Shown here: one piece after another, positions 32,820 through 43,621 of the stretch
Position numbering within the stretch: the stretch's first letter is position 1
Layout of the letters: each line of letters starts with the position of its first letter
DNA from: Platanthera guangdongensis
Taxonomy: Eukaryota; Streptophyta; Magnoliopsida; Asparagales; Orchidaceae
Length of the DNA: 64,000 bases
Direction of reading: 5' to 3'
Assembly (NCBI GenBank): GCA_039583875.1
Contig: CM077149.1
Location: forward strand, 154,320,416 to 154,384,415
Program-made: the position numbers and the translations under genes
The notes under the pieces: model-generated
Seen by the model: only the letters and a program-made list of their open reading frames with translations
The model's database searches: none
What the model was told of the DNA's origin: nothing

Positions 32820-33742
32820 ATGTTGCTCGGAGGCAACTGTTGTGAGCAGCGCGCTGCCCGGAGGCAGTTGCTGTGAGGAGCGTGCTGCCCGCATGCAGTT
32901 GTTGGGTGGAGCGCGCTGCCCGAAGGCAGCTGCTGTGAGCAGCAAGCTACCCGAAGGCGGGTGTTGAAAGAAGCGCGCTGCTCGGAGGCAGTTGCTGTGA
33001 GGAGCGAGCTGCACAAAGGCAGTTTCTGTGAGAGCGCGCTGCCCCGAGGCAGTTGCTGTGTGGAGTGCGTTGGTCGGATGTAGTTGCTATGAGGAGCGCG
33101 CTGCCCGGAGGCAGGTGCTGTAAGAAGCGCGCTGCCCGGAGGCAGGTGCTGTAAGGAGTGACCTGCACGGAGGCAATTGCTATAAGAGCGCGCTGCCCGA
33201 AGGCAGTTGCTGTGAGGAGCGCGCTGCACGGAGGCAGTTGCTGTGAGAAGCGCGCTGCCCGGAGGCAGGTACTGTGAGAAGCGCGCTGCCCGGAGGCAGT
33301 TGCTGTGAGGAGCGCGCTGCACAAAGGCAGTTGCTGTGAGAGCGTGCTACCCGGAGGCAGTTACTGTGAGGAGCGTGCTCCACAGAGACAGTTGTTATGA
33401 GGAGCGAGCTGCCTGGAGGCAGGTGATGTGAGAAGCGCGCTGCCCGGAGGCAGTTGCTATGAGGAGCGCGCTGCACAAAGGCAGGTGTTGTGAGAAGAGC
33501 GCTGCCTAGAGGCAGTTGCTGTGAGGAGCGCGCTGCACAAAGGCAGTTGCTGTGAGAGTGCACTGACCGGAGTCAGATGCTGTGAGGAGCGCGCTGCACG
33601 GAGGCAGTTGCTATGAGAGCGTGCTGCCCGAAGGCAGTTGCTGTGAGGAGCGCGTTGCACAGAGGCAGTTGCTGTCAGAAGGGCGCTGCATGGAGGCAGT
33701 TGCTGTAAGAAGCGCACTGCCCGAAGGCAGTTGCTGTAAGTA
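32820..33742. repeat. 31-bp minisatellite, about 29 units
   Basis: The core GGCAGTTGCTGTGAGGAGCG repeats with GGCAG starts at 33202, 33233, 33264 and 33295, giving a 31-bp period; some units lose 2-3 bases. Because 31 is not a multiple of three and the unit has no stop on the minus strand, three units read as a 31-residue cycle in each minus frame (pieces SNCLRAARSSQQLPPGSALL). This explains overlapping minus-strand open frames up to 169 codons. A real gene is unlikely. Confidence 0.88.
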
Positions 33743-34041
33743 TAAGTGGACGCCTTTGTACTTGGACGAAGTGAGTATGTATTTCAAATTGCGCAGATGA
33801 TTCTCGCCTTCTATAGACCTAAAATAAGAAAGCTTTTAAAGTTATTAGAGTTACAGTCGTGAGACTGTTCTTGTGGAAATTTGTATGAAGAATTCGTAAT
33901 AAAGTACAACTGATAAATGCTACAATAGGTAGAGCTTTGCTGATAGGTACGAAGCCCCCTATTGGGCTGGTCGACTTTGGGGTTGCCCCCTAGTCCGTTT
34001 TAGCAAACGGTTAGCCGATTTCCTGTCAGAGGATTTGGTGC
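33743..34041 (-). other. Spacer after gypsy gag (minus), no gene
   Basis: It follows the stop of the minus-strand gypsy gag. Minus-strand text contains GACTAGGGGGCAACCCC and AATAGGGGGCTTCG, which may be internal gypsy sequence. Protease and RT are not found, so the element is cut off before or at the minisatellite. Confidence 0.4.
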
Positions 34042-35427
34042 TTAGCTCCGTAAGAATTTCCCCAGGTGGCCTTGTTTGATGAGATGCTCGATCTCCTCCT
34101 TAAGTTTTGAGCAATCTTCTGTGTTGTGCCCTCGCCCATGGTGGAACTCACAGTACTTTGTCTGGTCCCCCATATTTTTAGCGAGGGGTCTGGGCTTGCG
34201 GAGCGCCTCGCTGCCTTGGATTGCGTAAAGCACGTTTGTTATGGAGGTATTGAGGGGCGTATAATCCTGGGGCGGTTGATCTCTCTGTTGGTCACATTGG
34301 CGTTGCCCGTTCCGACGTTCTTCTCGGAATCTTCCTTCTTGGAGTTGAGGAGCTGGTTCCTTCTCCTTCTTGAGCTTCTGGTTCCCGTCAAACTGTTGAC
34401 GATGTGCTTCAATAGCCTCGTCGGCTGCGATCTGCGCCTCTATACGCTGTACGAGATCGGGGTAGCTAGGGACGGTTTCCCTCATTAATGCAGAATAGAA
34501 ACTGCTAGGACGGAGACCCCCAAGGAACACCCCTCTTAACAGCTCTGGGTCGACACTTGGGATTTGGCGGGTTTCTGCAGAAAACCTGCGGAAGAAGTCC
34601 TTCAAAGACTCCCCTTCATTCTGACGGAAACCTGATAAGTGGGAAGGGTCGTGGATGATCCTCCGATTCGCTATAAACTGATCCGCGAACTGTCTTGCTA
34701 GTTCTGTGAAGTTGGGAATGGTGCCCACCCTCAAGGAGTGAAACCACGTGCGAGCCTTCCCCTTGAGAGTGGTTGGGAACACTTGGCAGAGTAACTGATC
34801 AGACACGTTGTAGATCCTCATAATGGTAGTGAAGTGGTTGACATGCTCCAACGGATCGTCGGTTCCATCGAACGTCTCGATGTTTGGTAACTTAAAACTA
34901 TGAGGAATTGGACGGGCCAGGATTTGTGGTGCGATGGGGGAGCATTGACAGAGTGGTCGGCGAATATGAATGTCTCGTTGACCGGCTTGCCGGTATTCTT
35001 CTGCGATCACTTCCCAAATCTCTTCCTGGGTAAACCTCTCGAGTGGGGGAAGTCGGGCCTCGTCTCCCCAGCTGTGGCGGTGTTGCCCAATTTCAGTTCC
35101 TCCACGGACCTGGTGAGTGGAGTTGGCGACGTCAGAGTATTCCTCGGGAGCCTCTTGTCTTGGATCTTCTTGCGCCCTGCCATGACTTGGCGGCGACGGG
35201 TTATCTGGTGCTAGAGGAGGAGTAGGAGGCGCTCTTAGAGTCGTGAGCAGAGCAAGCATCTCAGTTTGTTGCTCCTTCATTTGTCGAATTCGCCCCTCGA
35301 GGGCGGTGGCAGGAGCAGAAGCGGCCTCTGCGGTCAATGACACGTCCACCAAAGAGTGGGAGAGTGCTGGTTCAGTATTTCTTTCTGGGACAGATCGTTC
35401 AGCTGGGCGGGCACTTCTCTTTGACAT
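34042..35427 (-). CDS. gag: Gag of a Ty3/gypsy element (Tat/Ogre-like), intact frame
   Basis: ATG 35427 (MSKRSARPAERS) gives 461 residues to TAA 34044-34042. The frame stays open upstream through the primer-binding site, but only with a TTG codon. It shows an N-terminal coiled coil (EGRIRQMKEQQTEMLALLTTL), then the gypsy gag fold: IPHSFKLPNIETFDGTDDP, HVNHFTTIMRIYNVSD, ARTWFHSLRVGTI, FTELARQFADQFI, ESLKDFFRRFSAETRQI. It ends in a knuckle-like CEFHHGRGHNTEDC and the basic helix LKEEIEHLIKQG. It forms capsid and binds RNA. Pol is absent downstream, so this intact gag belongs to a truncated element. Confidence 0.9.
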   Translation of the reverse strand: MSKRSARPAERSVPERNTEPALSHSLVDVSLTAEAASAPATALEGRIRQMKEQQTEMLALLTTLRAPPTPPLAPDNPSPPSHGRAQEDPRQEAPEEYSDVANSTHQVRGGTEIGQHRHSWGDEARLPPLERFTQEEIWEVIAEEYRQAGQRDIHIRRPLCQCSPIAPQILARPIPHSFKLPNIETFDGTDDPLEHVNHFTTIMRIYNVSDQLLCQVFPTTLKGKARTWFHSLRVGTIPNFTELARQFADQFIANRRIIHDPSHLSGFRQNEGESLKDFFRRFSAETRQIPSVDPELLRGVFLGGLRPSSFYSALMRETVPSYPDLVQRIEAQIAADEAIEAHRQQFDGNQKLKKEKEPAPQLQEGRFREERRNGQRQCDQQRDQPPQDYTPLNTSITNVLYAIQGSEALRKPRPLAKNMGDQTKYCEFHHGRGHNTEDCSKLKEEIEHLIKQGHLGKFLRS

Positions 35428-35491
35428 TGAAGTGGAACTTGGATGTTGCAAAGAGGGAGGTCTTGACTTCTGAAGGATGTTGATAATCGAA

Positions 35492-35510
35492 TTTCCCACA
35501 GAAGACGCCA
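35492..35510 (-). other. Primer-binding site of minus-strand gypsy
   Basis: On the minus strand TGGCGTCTTCTGTGGGAAA follows the LTR end CGCAACA by two bases (GT). It resembles the TGGCGCCGTCTGTGGGAA type used by many plant gypsy elements, with a C lost or changed. The assignment to a tRNA is uncertain. Confidence 0.6.
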
Positions 35511-35513
35511 AAC

Positions 35514-36560
35514 TGTTGCGGGCTAACTCGATGCCCCGGTCGGACCAGATTCAGCTGGGCCGCCTTAGCTTGCGGGGAGGTCGAGCGCGCACACAGTCAG
35601 AGAAAAGGAAAGATCGACTCAAAATGTGATGATGTGGAAAAACCCGTCAACTGGGTAAAAAACCACGTGACCGGATCTGTGCCGGTCAAAATCCACAAGC
35701 TGCTTGTGAATACAGTGCGTTTGGAGAATCGGGGCGACAGGCCGCTCCCGTTACAATTTGAGGTGAGAGAAGAGGACTACAGCTTCTCGCGGGCAACAGG
35801 CTGCGTCACGGAAGTGCTTTGGGTACTAGAATTTGAGTGGTGGCACTGGTGCTCTATAGCTTGGAGTGCGGGTCCGCCGCACGCCTACTTGCACGGATCG
35901 CCCTCTTCCTTCTACTCGCACTGGGACTTAGGCATTTTCCGGCTCGTGGTGCACTGGTGGCTCGTGGTGGCTCGTTGTGGCTCGAGGTGGCAGGAGGATG
36001 ATCTGAGGGAGGAGTACGACAGAGCTCTGACCTGAGGAAGAAGATGACCAGGAGTCAAAAGATGAATTATGAGGAGGCCCTGGGGCTCCTTTTATAGCCT
36101 CCTGGAGATGATTATGGAGGGTCCCACCACCAACTTAGTGGGTGGTTACCCACCGGATCAGACGACAACGGATTATGCATCTGGCGGTGGCGGTTGACGG
36201 CGGCGGCTGGTGGCGTGCGGCCGGCTGGCGGCGGGCGGGCGGCGGGCGGGCGGCGGCGGGCGGCCGGCGGGCGGCGGCGCGCGGCGGCGGGCGGGCGGCG
36301 GCCGGCCGCCGGCGGCGAGTGGCGGCGGCCGGCGGCGGTTGGCGGTAGTTGTTGAATGGGAGGCCACCATGATCTCTCCTATTATGATGTAGATCATGGG
36401 GGGAGTGACTTGACTAGTAAAACCCATGATCTCCATAATTGGAGGGATCATGGGAGAGATGACTAAGTGCACACTCATTCATATATACATGGAGCTTCAT
36501 CCCCATCAATAATTATTACCAAATGAGCTTATTTATTCCCGTATTTTCTCAATATGTAAA
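35514..36560 (-). repeat. 5' LTR (minus) of the gypsy, left border unclear
   Basis: The LTR end on the minus strand is CGCAACA at 35514. A TATA box (TATAAAA, 36090-36096 minus) lies upstream. Further upstream the DNA is an extreme (CGG)n-type low-complexity stretch (36182-36352), then two near-palindromes built on CCATGATC (36367-36400, 36421-36453). No second LTR is in the window, so the outer border near 36560 is only an estimate. Confidence 0.55.
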
Positions 36561-36596
36561 TATATTATCAGAGTGAGAGAAAATACGCGTCATGCT

Positions 36597-36825
36597 GTCA
36601 GCTCAGTTGGTGATGAAAAGTGGTATTAAGGCTCCTTATCAAGGGTTGCGAGTTCGAAACCTAGCACCAACACCGCGCCGGAAATGTGTTGGGGTGTACG
36701 GCATGCGGGCCTTATTATTGTTTTGGCTAAACCACCGAATGCGAGCGTGCTCCGTGTGGGCCGTCGACTTCGGATTGTATGACCGGATCGTTACATATAT
36801 AGTCAAGGAAAGTCGCCGGTGAAAA
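36597..36825 (+). mobile_element. tRNA-derived SINE (putative)
   Basis: GTCAGCTCAGTTGGTGATG matches a pol III A box, and GAGTTCGAAACC about 45 bp later matches a B box. The spacing fits a tRNA head, but the acceptor stem does not pair and no CCA end follows, so it is not a working tRNA gene. The body does not match the Au SINE at 18889. No duplication was confirmed. Confidence 0.5.
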
Positions 36826-38387
36826 TAAGGGAGGAGTTATCCGTGAAATGCGTGAGATATGCTGGACGAACAAAAAAAACAACCGCCGAATAAGTAAAGA
36901 CGTGGGTCACCAGATTTTCAGTCTGTCACCTAAACAACCCTAAACCCTTAACAATCTTATTATTTAATGTCTTTGTGCTTACATTTTTAATACAAAATAA
37001 AAATGTTTTAAAATGGTACACTAATCAAATTTCTATCAACTGTAATTGGACTGAATTTAATGTAATTAATTGTATTATATATGGTTGTCATGTGAACGCG
37101 TCTCCTGGCACTTGCATTTAGTTTCCCTTAGCTCATTGTCCTTTTACAATTTATTATTATAGTTATATTTATTTAGCAATTTTTGGATTATACCCTCATA
37201 ATTAATTTCATTCATAAATAAACACATATATATTGAAAATTAGCCTGCCTACCAATTAAGTTCTATACTCATGATATTATTTTCCCAGTTTGGACAAAAA
37301 CGTCACAGAAAATATGTTTATCAATTAGCATGCATGACAATGGTTGAGACCTCAATCTACAAATGAAAAGTAAATTTGAACATAAAAGTGAATGAAATTC
37401 CTCGAGTGAGGTCAGGCATTCACTAACACTGGTTCACGGCCGCTATCACCGTGCCAAACAGAGCCTAATATTTTAGTGAGACGTAAAGAATTCAAAATTT
37501 TATTTGTCAGCAGACTTTCTGACAATTTCATTAATATCCTGTTCAGCCTGTGCGATTGGCTGACCTAGGTTCACTTTACTTCTCTGCTTATATCTTCTGT
37601 GGTCCTAGTTGAGCCCAGCAAAGTCCAGCATCATTCCTTACATTCAACTTAGGTATATATATATAATATATGTAATATATAAATTAATAAATATATGTGT
37701 GTATAAACTATGTAATGAAATATATATATTATATATACTAAGATTCGACATTCATTTATTTTTCCGTACTAATTCCCAACGGACGAAAAATTCCAAGTTG
37801 ACTTAAAGTTTAAATAATAAATATAGAATAAAAGTTTCCCGAAAAAGTCCTTTAATTGCATCTTAATTTCTTGTCTCCTCCCGTCTCCCTCATCCGTGGT
37901 CAGTGAATGTTATAGGTTGCGTTTGGCGCGTGGTGGCAACTGGAGAAGTAGTGATGTAAAACAATGATGAATAATCAGATATTTTGTAAAATACTGACAT
38001 AATCAGAACAGCGCTTGCACAAAATAATTATGAAATTCTAGTCAATTTTATTTAAAATTCTGAGTTATTAATCAAACGACTATGTTAATAAGGGGTAAGA
38101 TAGAACCCAAAATAATTGATCAACTCTAAACCCTAGCAGAGGTATCAATCCTAGCAGAGGAGGCGTTTGGCGGTTTCTAGGATAGGGAAGTGGCTCGTCG
38201 ACATGTTAAGGAGGAGTCGACTTGAGGATGCAAGTCTTGGCGAGGACCTTTCTACTCGAGAGGCATCCACTGAGACAAACCCGCCGGCAGTATCAGAGAT
38301 GGAGTGTGAAGGAGGAGGCATACAATGATGACGTCGGTGGAGGCAGCCTAGGGAGAATCTATAAAAATTACACAAAATAGGTGAAAG
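36826..38387. other. AT-rich intergenic DNA with MITE-like ends
   Basis: No gene. On the minus strand from 37470 the text AGGCTCTGTTTGGCACGG resembles the terminus of the MITE at 5186, and AGGTTGCGTTTGGCGCGTGG at 37914 is a further variant. Partner ends are unclear. 37650-37740 is an AT microsatellite-like run. The minus-strand frame at 38151-38456 shows no motif. Confidence 0.4.
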
Positions 38388-39676
38388 TGGAAAAAAGGTC
38401 GCACGAACACTCAACCACAAGTGGAGACAAGAAAAAATCAGTAACAACAGCAGCACAAGTGTCTGTAATTGAAATTAACTTTTTTACAGAATGAGGTATA
38501 CATTACAAGACATGATTTACAATGTAACCAAAGAAACAGAAATATGCAACAAGAAATTAACTGCGCGGACATATAATTATAACAGCACAAGTCGCCAGAC
38601 CGCTAGCCGACTCCGTCGAGACTGCTAAAGCCGTCTATCTACGGCTAACCATGCAGACTGCTATTATTGAAATGCTGAAAAAACTTGAACAGAACGAGCT
38701 GATTGACCGGGTGAACTGCTCTGCTTATCCGCACCTGGGACGAAGAGATCGAGTCGCAGAGACCGCGACCTGCTGCTATCCGCCGATTGCTATCCTCGAA
38801 CTATTCTACACCAAGCTTTCACTAGTTGTTTAACCGCTTGATGTTAGCCGCACAACCTGCACAGAATTAACTTCCTTAGTCACAGCGGTAAGAAAACCGT
38901 AACCGCAAAAACCAAGCCCGCGCTAGTTCTTATTGTTCACTGTTATTTATGACGAACTGAAAACTCCTATTTATAGGTGTGAGGAGTGTCGTCACCACCC
39001 ATAGCGACAGGATAACCGCTCGTCAGACCAGTCGGCTAACACCGCATATCCGCACAAGCGCGAATATAAAACATGTCCACCGCTAAAGAGGCAATCCGCA
39101 CAAGTGCATGGAGACCATCTTTTCCGCAAGAACAACTAGACTGTCAGGCTTTCTAACACAACTCCAGTCTACGCAAAGTTCGGCGAGCTCAAGAAGAAGT
39201 CCGCAACACAAGCGATCTCGGCGAGCTAGGCACCAAAGCTGGACTTAGTCCCACAAGACCAAGTCCACGACAAGTTTCGCGGTCTCCAAGTAACCATGCC
39301 ACCTGATAACAAGACTGCGCCCAATCTGAACACCAGTCTGCCACCTTGCGGACTACCCCATCAAACCGTGCGACTTCCAGGTAAACCAGTTCGCGCACCT
39401 GTGCCGACCTCCACGATCAACAACCAGACCGCAAGCACAGAAACGAGTCAGATAACGGCGAGCTCCAGAAGAGTCCGCCACAACCGCGGTTAGCCAACCC
39501 TAACCGCCCGATTAACCAAGGATGTTTGCTGAGCCAGACCACAAGGTATAACCGGCACCTGCCAGAGGCAGTCTGCCAAAGCTGTCCGCCAGACCGTGGG
39601 GGACTCTGCGGTTTGTGCGGTTTGACCAGTCTAACCGCCCAACTTCACTTTTAATCCTGCTTCAACAACTTCAACA
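38388..39676 (-). repeat. Copia D LTR, left copy (minus)
   Basis: It aligns by eye with 40547-43125 and, in reverse, with the LTR at 60334-61304. Shared landmarks are a promoter word CACACCTATAAATAGGAG (TATA at 38968-38975, minus) next to a CACTCCTC motif, and many GCGGAC/CCGCA words. On the minus strand it starts TGTTGAAG at 39676. Its other end is truncated near 38388. Open frames here are not genes. Confidence 0.65.
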
Positions 39677-40534
39677 GAATCTCAGGGGGGCCGCAAGCCC
39701 CCCCCCCCCCCCCCCCCAAGATGTTTTGTAAAATAGATTATGAATTTGGATTTTCCTCGTCGAACCAATAAATTTTGACTAATTATACGTCAAAAACGGT
39801 ATCCGGATAAGAGAAAAAAATCCAAAAATGTGAAGCCGTTCTTTTTTTGTTGGAAAAGAAGAAAGATGATGCAAGAGCTAACTGGTTTAATTAATTTTTG
39901 TGTAGATGACATATAAATCTAGTTGAGATAGCGACAACCAACTTTGACTTCGTCAAGTCCACCTTCTTCTTTACTCATAGGTTATTCGGAATCTCTGAAA
40001 GAAACACCATCGTCATCTTCGACATGCTATAGTGCGACATATTCTTTACTCATTTTTTGTAATTTTTCTTATTTTAATAGTGTCTCCTTTACTACAAGCT
40101 CAAACTTCTGGAATGGTTCGGGCCCCCTCTTGTTAAAATTCTTGGATCCGCCCCCGGAGGCAGCAATGGAGTTAGCGGGACTCTGTGATCTAGGACAGAC
40201 AAGTCACGTATGCAGGAAAGTTCGATGCATGGTCTTTGCCTTCGCCGACGTGATACTCGATGCTCAATGCTTTGTGGAAGGCAGAAGAAGAACAAACATC
40301 TTCATGAATCGTAGCCCTCGTGATTTGGAGTTGTGGCGGTTCCTGCTAGAGACGAAAAAAATTTGTTTGGCGGTGCCGTGTAAAAAACTGGGGCGGGCTG
40401 CTAGCAAAATGCTGCCACAAACAAAGTCATAATGTGCGGGCGACAAACAGCTAGAAGGAGCGGTTGGCGATCTCATAGCGCAAGTTAGCAGCAAATCGCA
40501 GAACTGTGAAAATTTTCAAGATATCAGGTTGATC
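39677..40534 (-). other. Non-coding internal DNA between two copia D LTRs
   Basis: A 20-C tract lies at 39698-39717. The plus-strand frame 39944-40432 has no motif I recognise. It is flanked by a primer-binding site on the right and an LTR start on the left, so in minus orientation it sits where an internal region should be, but at about 0.86 kb it lacks gag and pol. Confidence 0.45.
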
Positions 40535-43125
40535 GCACTGATACCAAGAAAAAACCTGCTAGGAAGTTGAGCAAGGTCGCATGAACACTAAACCTCAACC
40601 AAGTCAAGTAGAAATCAGCAACAACAGAAACACAAGAGTCTAAATATGGAACTAATCTCAACTTCTTTACAGGGCGAGACATGATTTTGAGATGTACTCG
40701 ATGGAAACAGAAAAAGCAAGCAAGAGAAACCATGATGTCTGCAAACTGTAACCGCACACATCGCACAAGCCATTAACATCAAGCCCTGTCCGCCAAAACT
40801 GTCAAACCGCAACCAAGCCACGCGGACTGCCTGTTATTAAATGCTGATGAACTGAACAGAACCCGCTGATAGACCGGGCAAAGTGCTCGAACTAACAGCA
40901 ACTCAGAGGAAGTGACTTCAAGCTGCCTAGCCGCGACCTATTGTATACCGTTGACTATAAACCGTGAACTGTTCCACACCGAGCCTTCCAACTAGTTGCC
41001 TAGTTGCCCAGTGTTAGCCGCACAGTCTGCACAGACAATTCAACTTCACTTAGTCGCGCCGATTAGAAAATTTAGTTTTTTGAATCTGGTGGCCAACCTT
41101 ATAGAGGGAGGTGAATAAGGTTTTGAAATAAATTCAGAATTAAAAGAATTTTTAGCAAGACAACCTGTTCTGGAAGCTATAGCGGGGTGGTAGGATACTA
41201 CCGCGCAACGGTAGGTCACAAAGCCACTTTTCCTTATAAAAAATTGCTTTCCAATTTCTCACACAACCCTCAATGCTCTAACAACATTCAACCACGAATT
41301 TGAGTTGAAATAACAGAAATATGATTTTATTCAAAATTAAACAATAGTTTACCATAACAAAGCTGGTTCTTTGTGACATCGGAGATCGGAGGCGTTGAAT
41401 CAAACAATCATTTGGTTTCTATACCGACCCTCCCAGGACCGGTTGTCTCTCTCTCATCTTTCCAAGAAGATCGACGAGCCGGCTCCTCACCTTCCTCCTA
41501 GGAAGGGTCTTAGAGCCCACTAGATCTCCCAGATCTAAACGTCCTCCCAGGATGATTTCCAACAGATTCCTCTCATGAATCTGATGACCTCCCAAACCGA
41601 TTTCTCACGACCTCAGAATGAATAGAAAAGTGAAAATATAAATATGAATTAAAAGAGTTTGAAATAATTTCTCCCTAAAAATAAGAAATCCTTTGTAGAA
41701 CGGTGCACGATCGAGATTTCTGTATGTCGTTCTTCTTGCACTCGATCAACCACTGATGGTCGTTGGAGACTTCTCTCTTCGGAGTTCTTCGATTACGAAC
41801 GAGAGGGAGAAAATCGCTTTTCCTCACTTGGAGACGGTGGTTCACACCAACAGATACAATAGCCGAACCCTAGATGTGAAATCCTTCTCTTTGTCTCCTC
41901 AAAAAAAGAAACGCGCGCTTTTATAGTCTCGTCTTTAAAAAAGCTACTGCTGGTGGTAGAGCTACCACCCGACGGTAAGTCTTATCATGCGGTGTCGCCA
42001 GCTGTCCATTAAATTAGGTAAAATATCCAGAATAATATTCGCGCCACTTTTCGATATCACGGCGTGGTAAGGCTAACGCCTGGCGGTTGTGTTTTTTAGT
42101 CGACGCATTGACTTGACGGTCGTCGAAATGGCTAGCGCCTGACGGTATGACTAACGCCCGGCGATATGGCTAGCGCCCGACGATAGGTCACAAAGAAGAC
42201 TCCATGCGTGCAACAATAATTCTTCAATGCTAGCGCCAGCGATAGTGCTAGCGCCCGGCGGTAGGTAATAAAAACATTTGTTCTTCATACCTGTACATCT
42301 ACATACTATACACAACACAAGTACGATCAAATACAAGTTGGTATTTGATATTGTCAAACTAAAGAGATGTGGACAATGAGTTCCAATAGAGATGAGTTCT
42401 CATTATTATCGTTATATATGACGAGTTAGCGACCGCTATCTAAAGACGACATAAGGAGTGTGATCGCCGCCCATAACGATAGGATAACCGCCCGTCATCC
42501 TGCAGCTAGCACTACCTATTTGCAAAAGTGCGGAAAGATCAACTACTCCTCATATCCAAGCGGACAACAACCTCAGTCTACATGGACTTAGAGTAATCCA
42601 GCCACGCATCCTGAGCCAAGTATGCTCCTATGAAGATTTGCCGGACTCCGACATCAGACCTCGTAGTTCTGCGATCTCTACTTCCAGACCACCCCACAAG
42701 CGATCTCGCGAACTCCAGAAGCAGTCCGCAAAAATGGAGATCTCGTGACTAGGAAACACCAAGTACTTGTCACAACTGTGACCCATTCAACAACTCCAGC
42801 AGACTCTGGCTCAGACCGCACGAACAATAACCATAAGCAACTACGGTAAACCACCGCTACCCACGCTTAAATACATGCTCTGCGCAAGCTAGAGTATCCG
42901 CCTGCTCTAAGCGGACTCTACGGGCTCAACATCCAATCCACGATAGTCGTGGTTAGCCCACTTCTAACCTCCCAGTTATCACTCAGGGTGCTTACTAATC
43001 CAGACAGCAAGAAGAAGAACAATAACCACAGTTCGGCTATCCGCCAACATCAAACCACCAAACCGACGATAGACTTTGTGATATGCCCAATCAGACCGCT
43101 CACTTCCACTTCAATATCTTCAACA
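40535..43125 (-). repeat. Copia D LTR, right copy (minus), split by an insertion; with primer-binding site
   Basis: The primer-binding site (GCACTGATACCA on plus, i.e. TGGTATCAGTGC) is at 40535-40546. The LTR runs from 40547 to 43125, where minus-strand TGTTGAAG follows a purine tract CTTCAAAGGAGAG. Relative to the left copy it contains an extra block at about 41070-42395. Without the block the two LTRs are about equal in length (roughly 1.25 kb). Confidence 0.65.
41070..42395. mobile_element. Unclassified 1.3-kb insertion in copia D LTR
   Basis: This block interrupts the alignment of the two copia D LTRs. It has no coding frame of note. GGTAGGTCACAAAG-like words near each end (41208 and 42183) and repeats of CTAGCGCCCGGCG / GACGGTATG in the right third suggest structured non-coding element DNA, possibly a solo LTR. 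No duplication was found. Confidence 0.4.
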
Positions 43126-43620
43126 CTCTCCTTTGAAGTGGGATGTGGAAAGTGGAAATCAGCACAAGCAAAACCTTGTAACCGAGTAAATGGTACCTTC
43201 GACAGTGGCTTCGTGAAGATGTCTGCCTTGTTGGCCTGACTCTATATATACGCAACCATCAAAGACCCCGCCAAAACCTTCTCCTAAACGAAGTGATGCA
43301 CGATCTCGATGTGCTTGGTACGCACGTGATAAACTGAATTATGGATCAGTTTGAGAGCACTCTCGTTGTCACCGTGCAATAGAGTAGAACCCCTCATCTC
43401 CTCATGGATGTCATCCACTAATATCCTGAGCTAGACGACTTCCTGAGCTGTCAAAACCGAAGCCTTGTACTATGCTTCCGTTGTGGAGACAGACACTGAA
43501 TTCTGCTTCTTACCGCACCACGAGATAGTTGTCGTTCCGCACATAAAGACATATCTTGATGTTGACTTCCAGTCATCAGAATCTCCCTTATAATCAGCAT
43601 ATGTATAATCATGCAGCTTG
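43126..43620 (-). pseudogene. Copia D RNase H fragment (minus)
   Basis: On the minus strand: YADYKGDSDDWKSTSRYVF, SWCGKKQNSVSVSTTEA, then past stops LHGDNESALKLIHN, VYHVRTKHIEIVHHFV and ADIFTKPL. These are the copia RNase H motifs in order, with at least three in-frame stops. It ends at a purine tract and the LTR at 43125. At about 43620 the reading meets plus-strand integrase sequence with no RT in between. Confidence 0.8.
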
Positions 43621-43621
43621 A

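Noticed and set aside
32813..33717. Minus-strand open frames of 70-169 codons with LRAARSSQQLPPGSA repeats
   Set aside because: Explained by the 31-bp minisatellite, whose unit lacks stops in the minus frames.
32820..33742. CRISPR-like array of regular repeats
   Set aside because: Repeats are head-to-tail without unique spacers, in plant nuclear DNA.
35428..35511. Gypsy gag (minus) starting at 35511
   Set aside because: That position is a TTG over the primer-binding site; the first ATG in frame is 35427.
36597..36680. A functional tRNA gene
   Set aside because: A and B boxes are present but the acceptor stem does not pair and no clear anticodon arm can be drawn; a SINE fits better.
39944..40432. 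162-codon plus frame as a gene
   Set aside because: No motif recognised, lies in the non-coding internal part of a rearranged copia, and sits opposite to element orientation.
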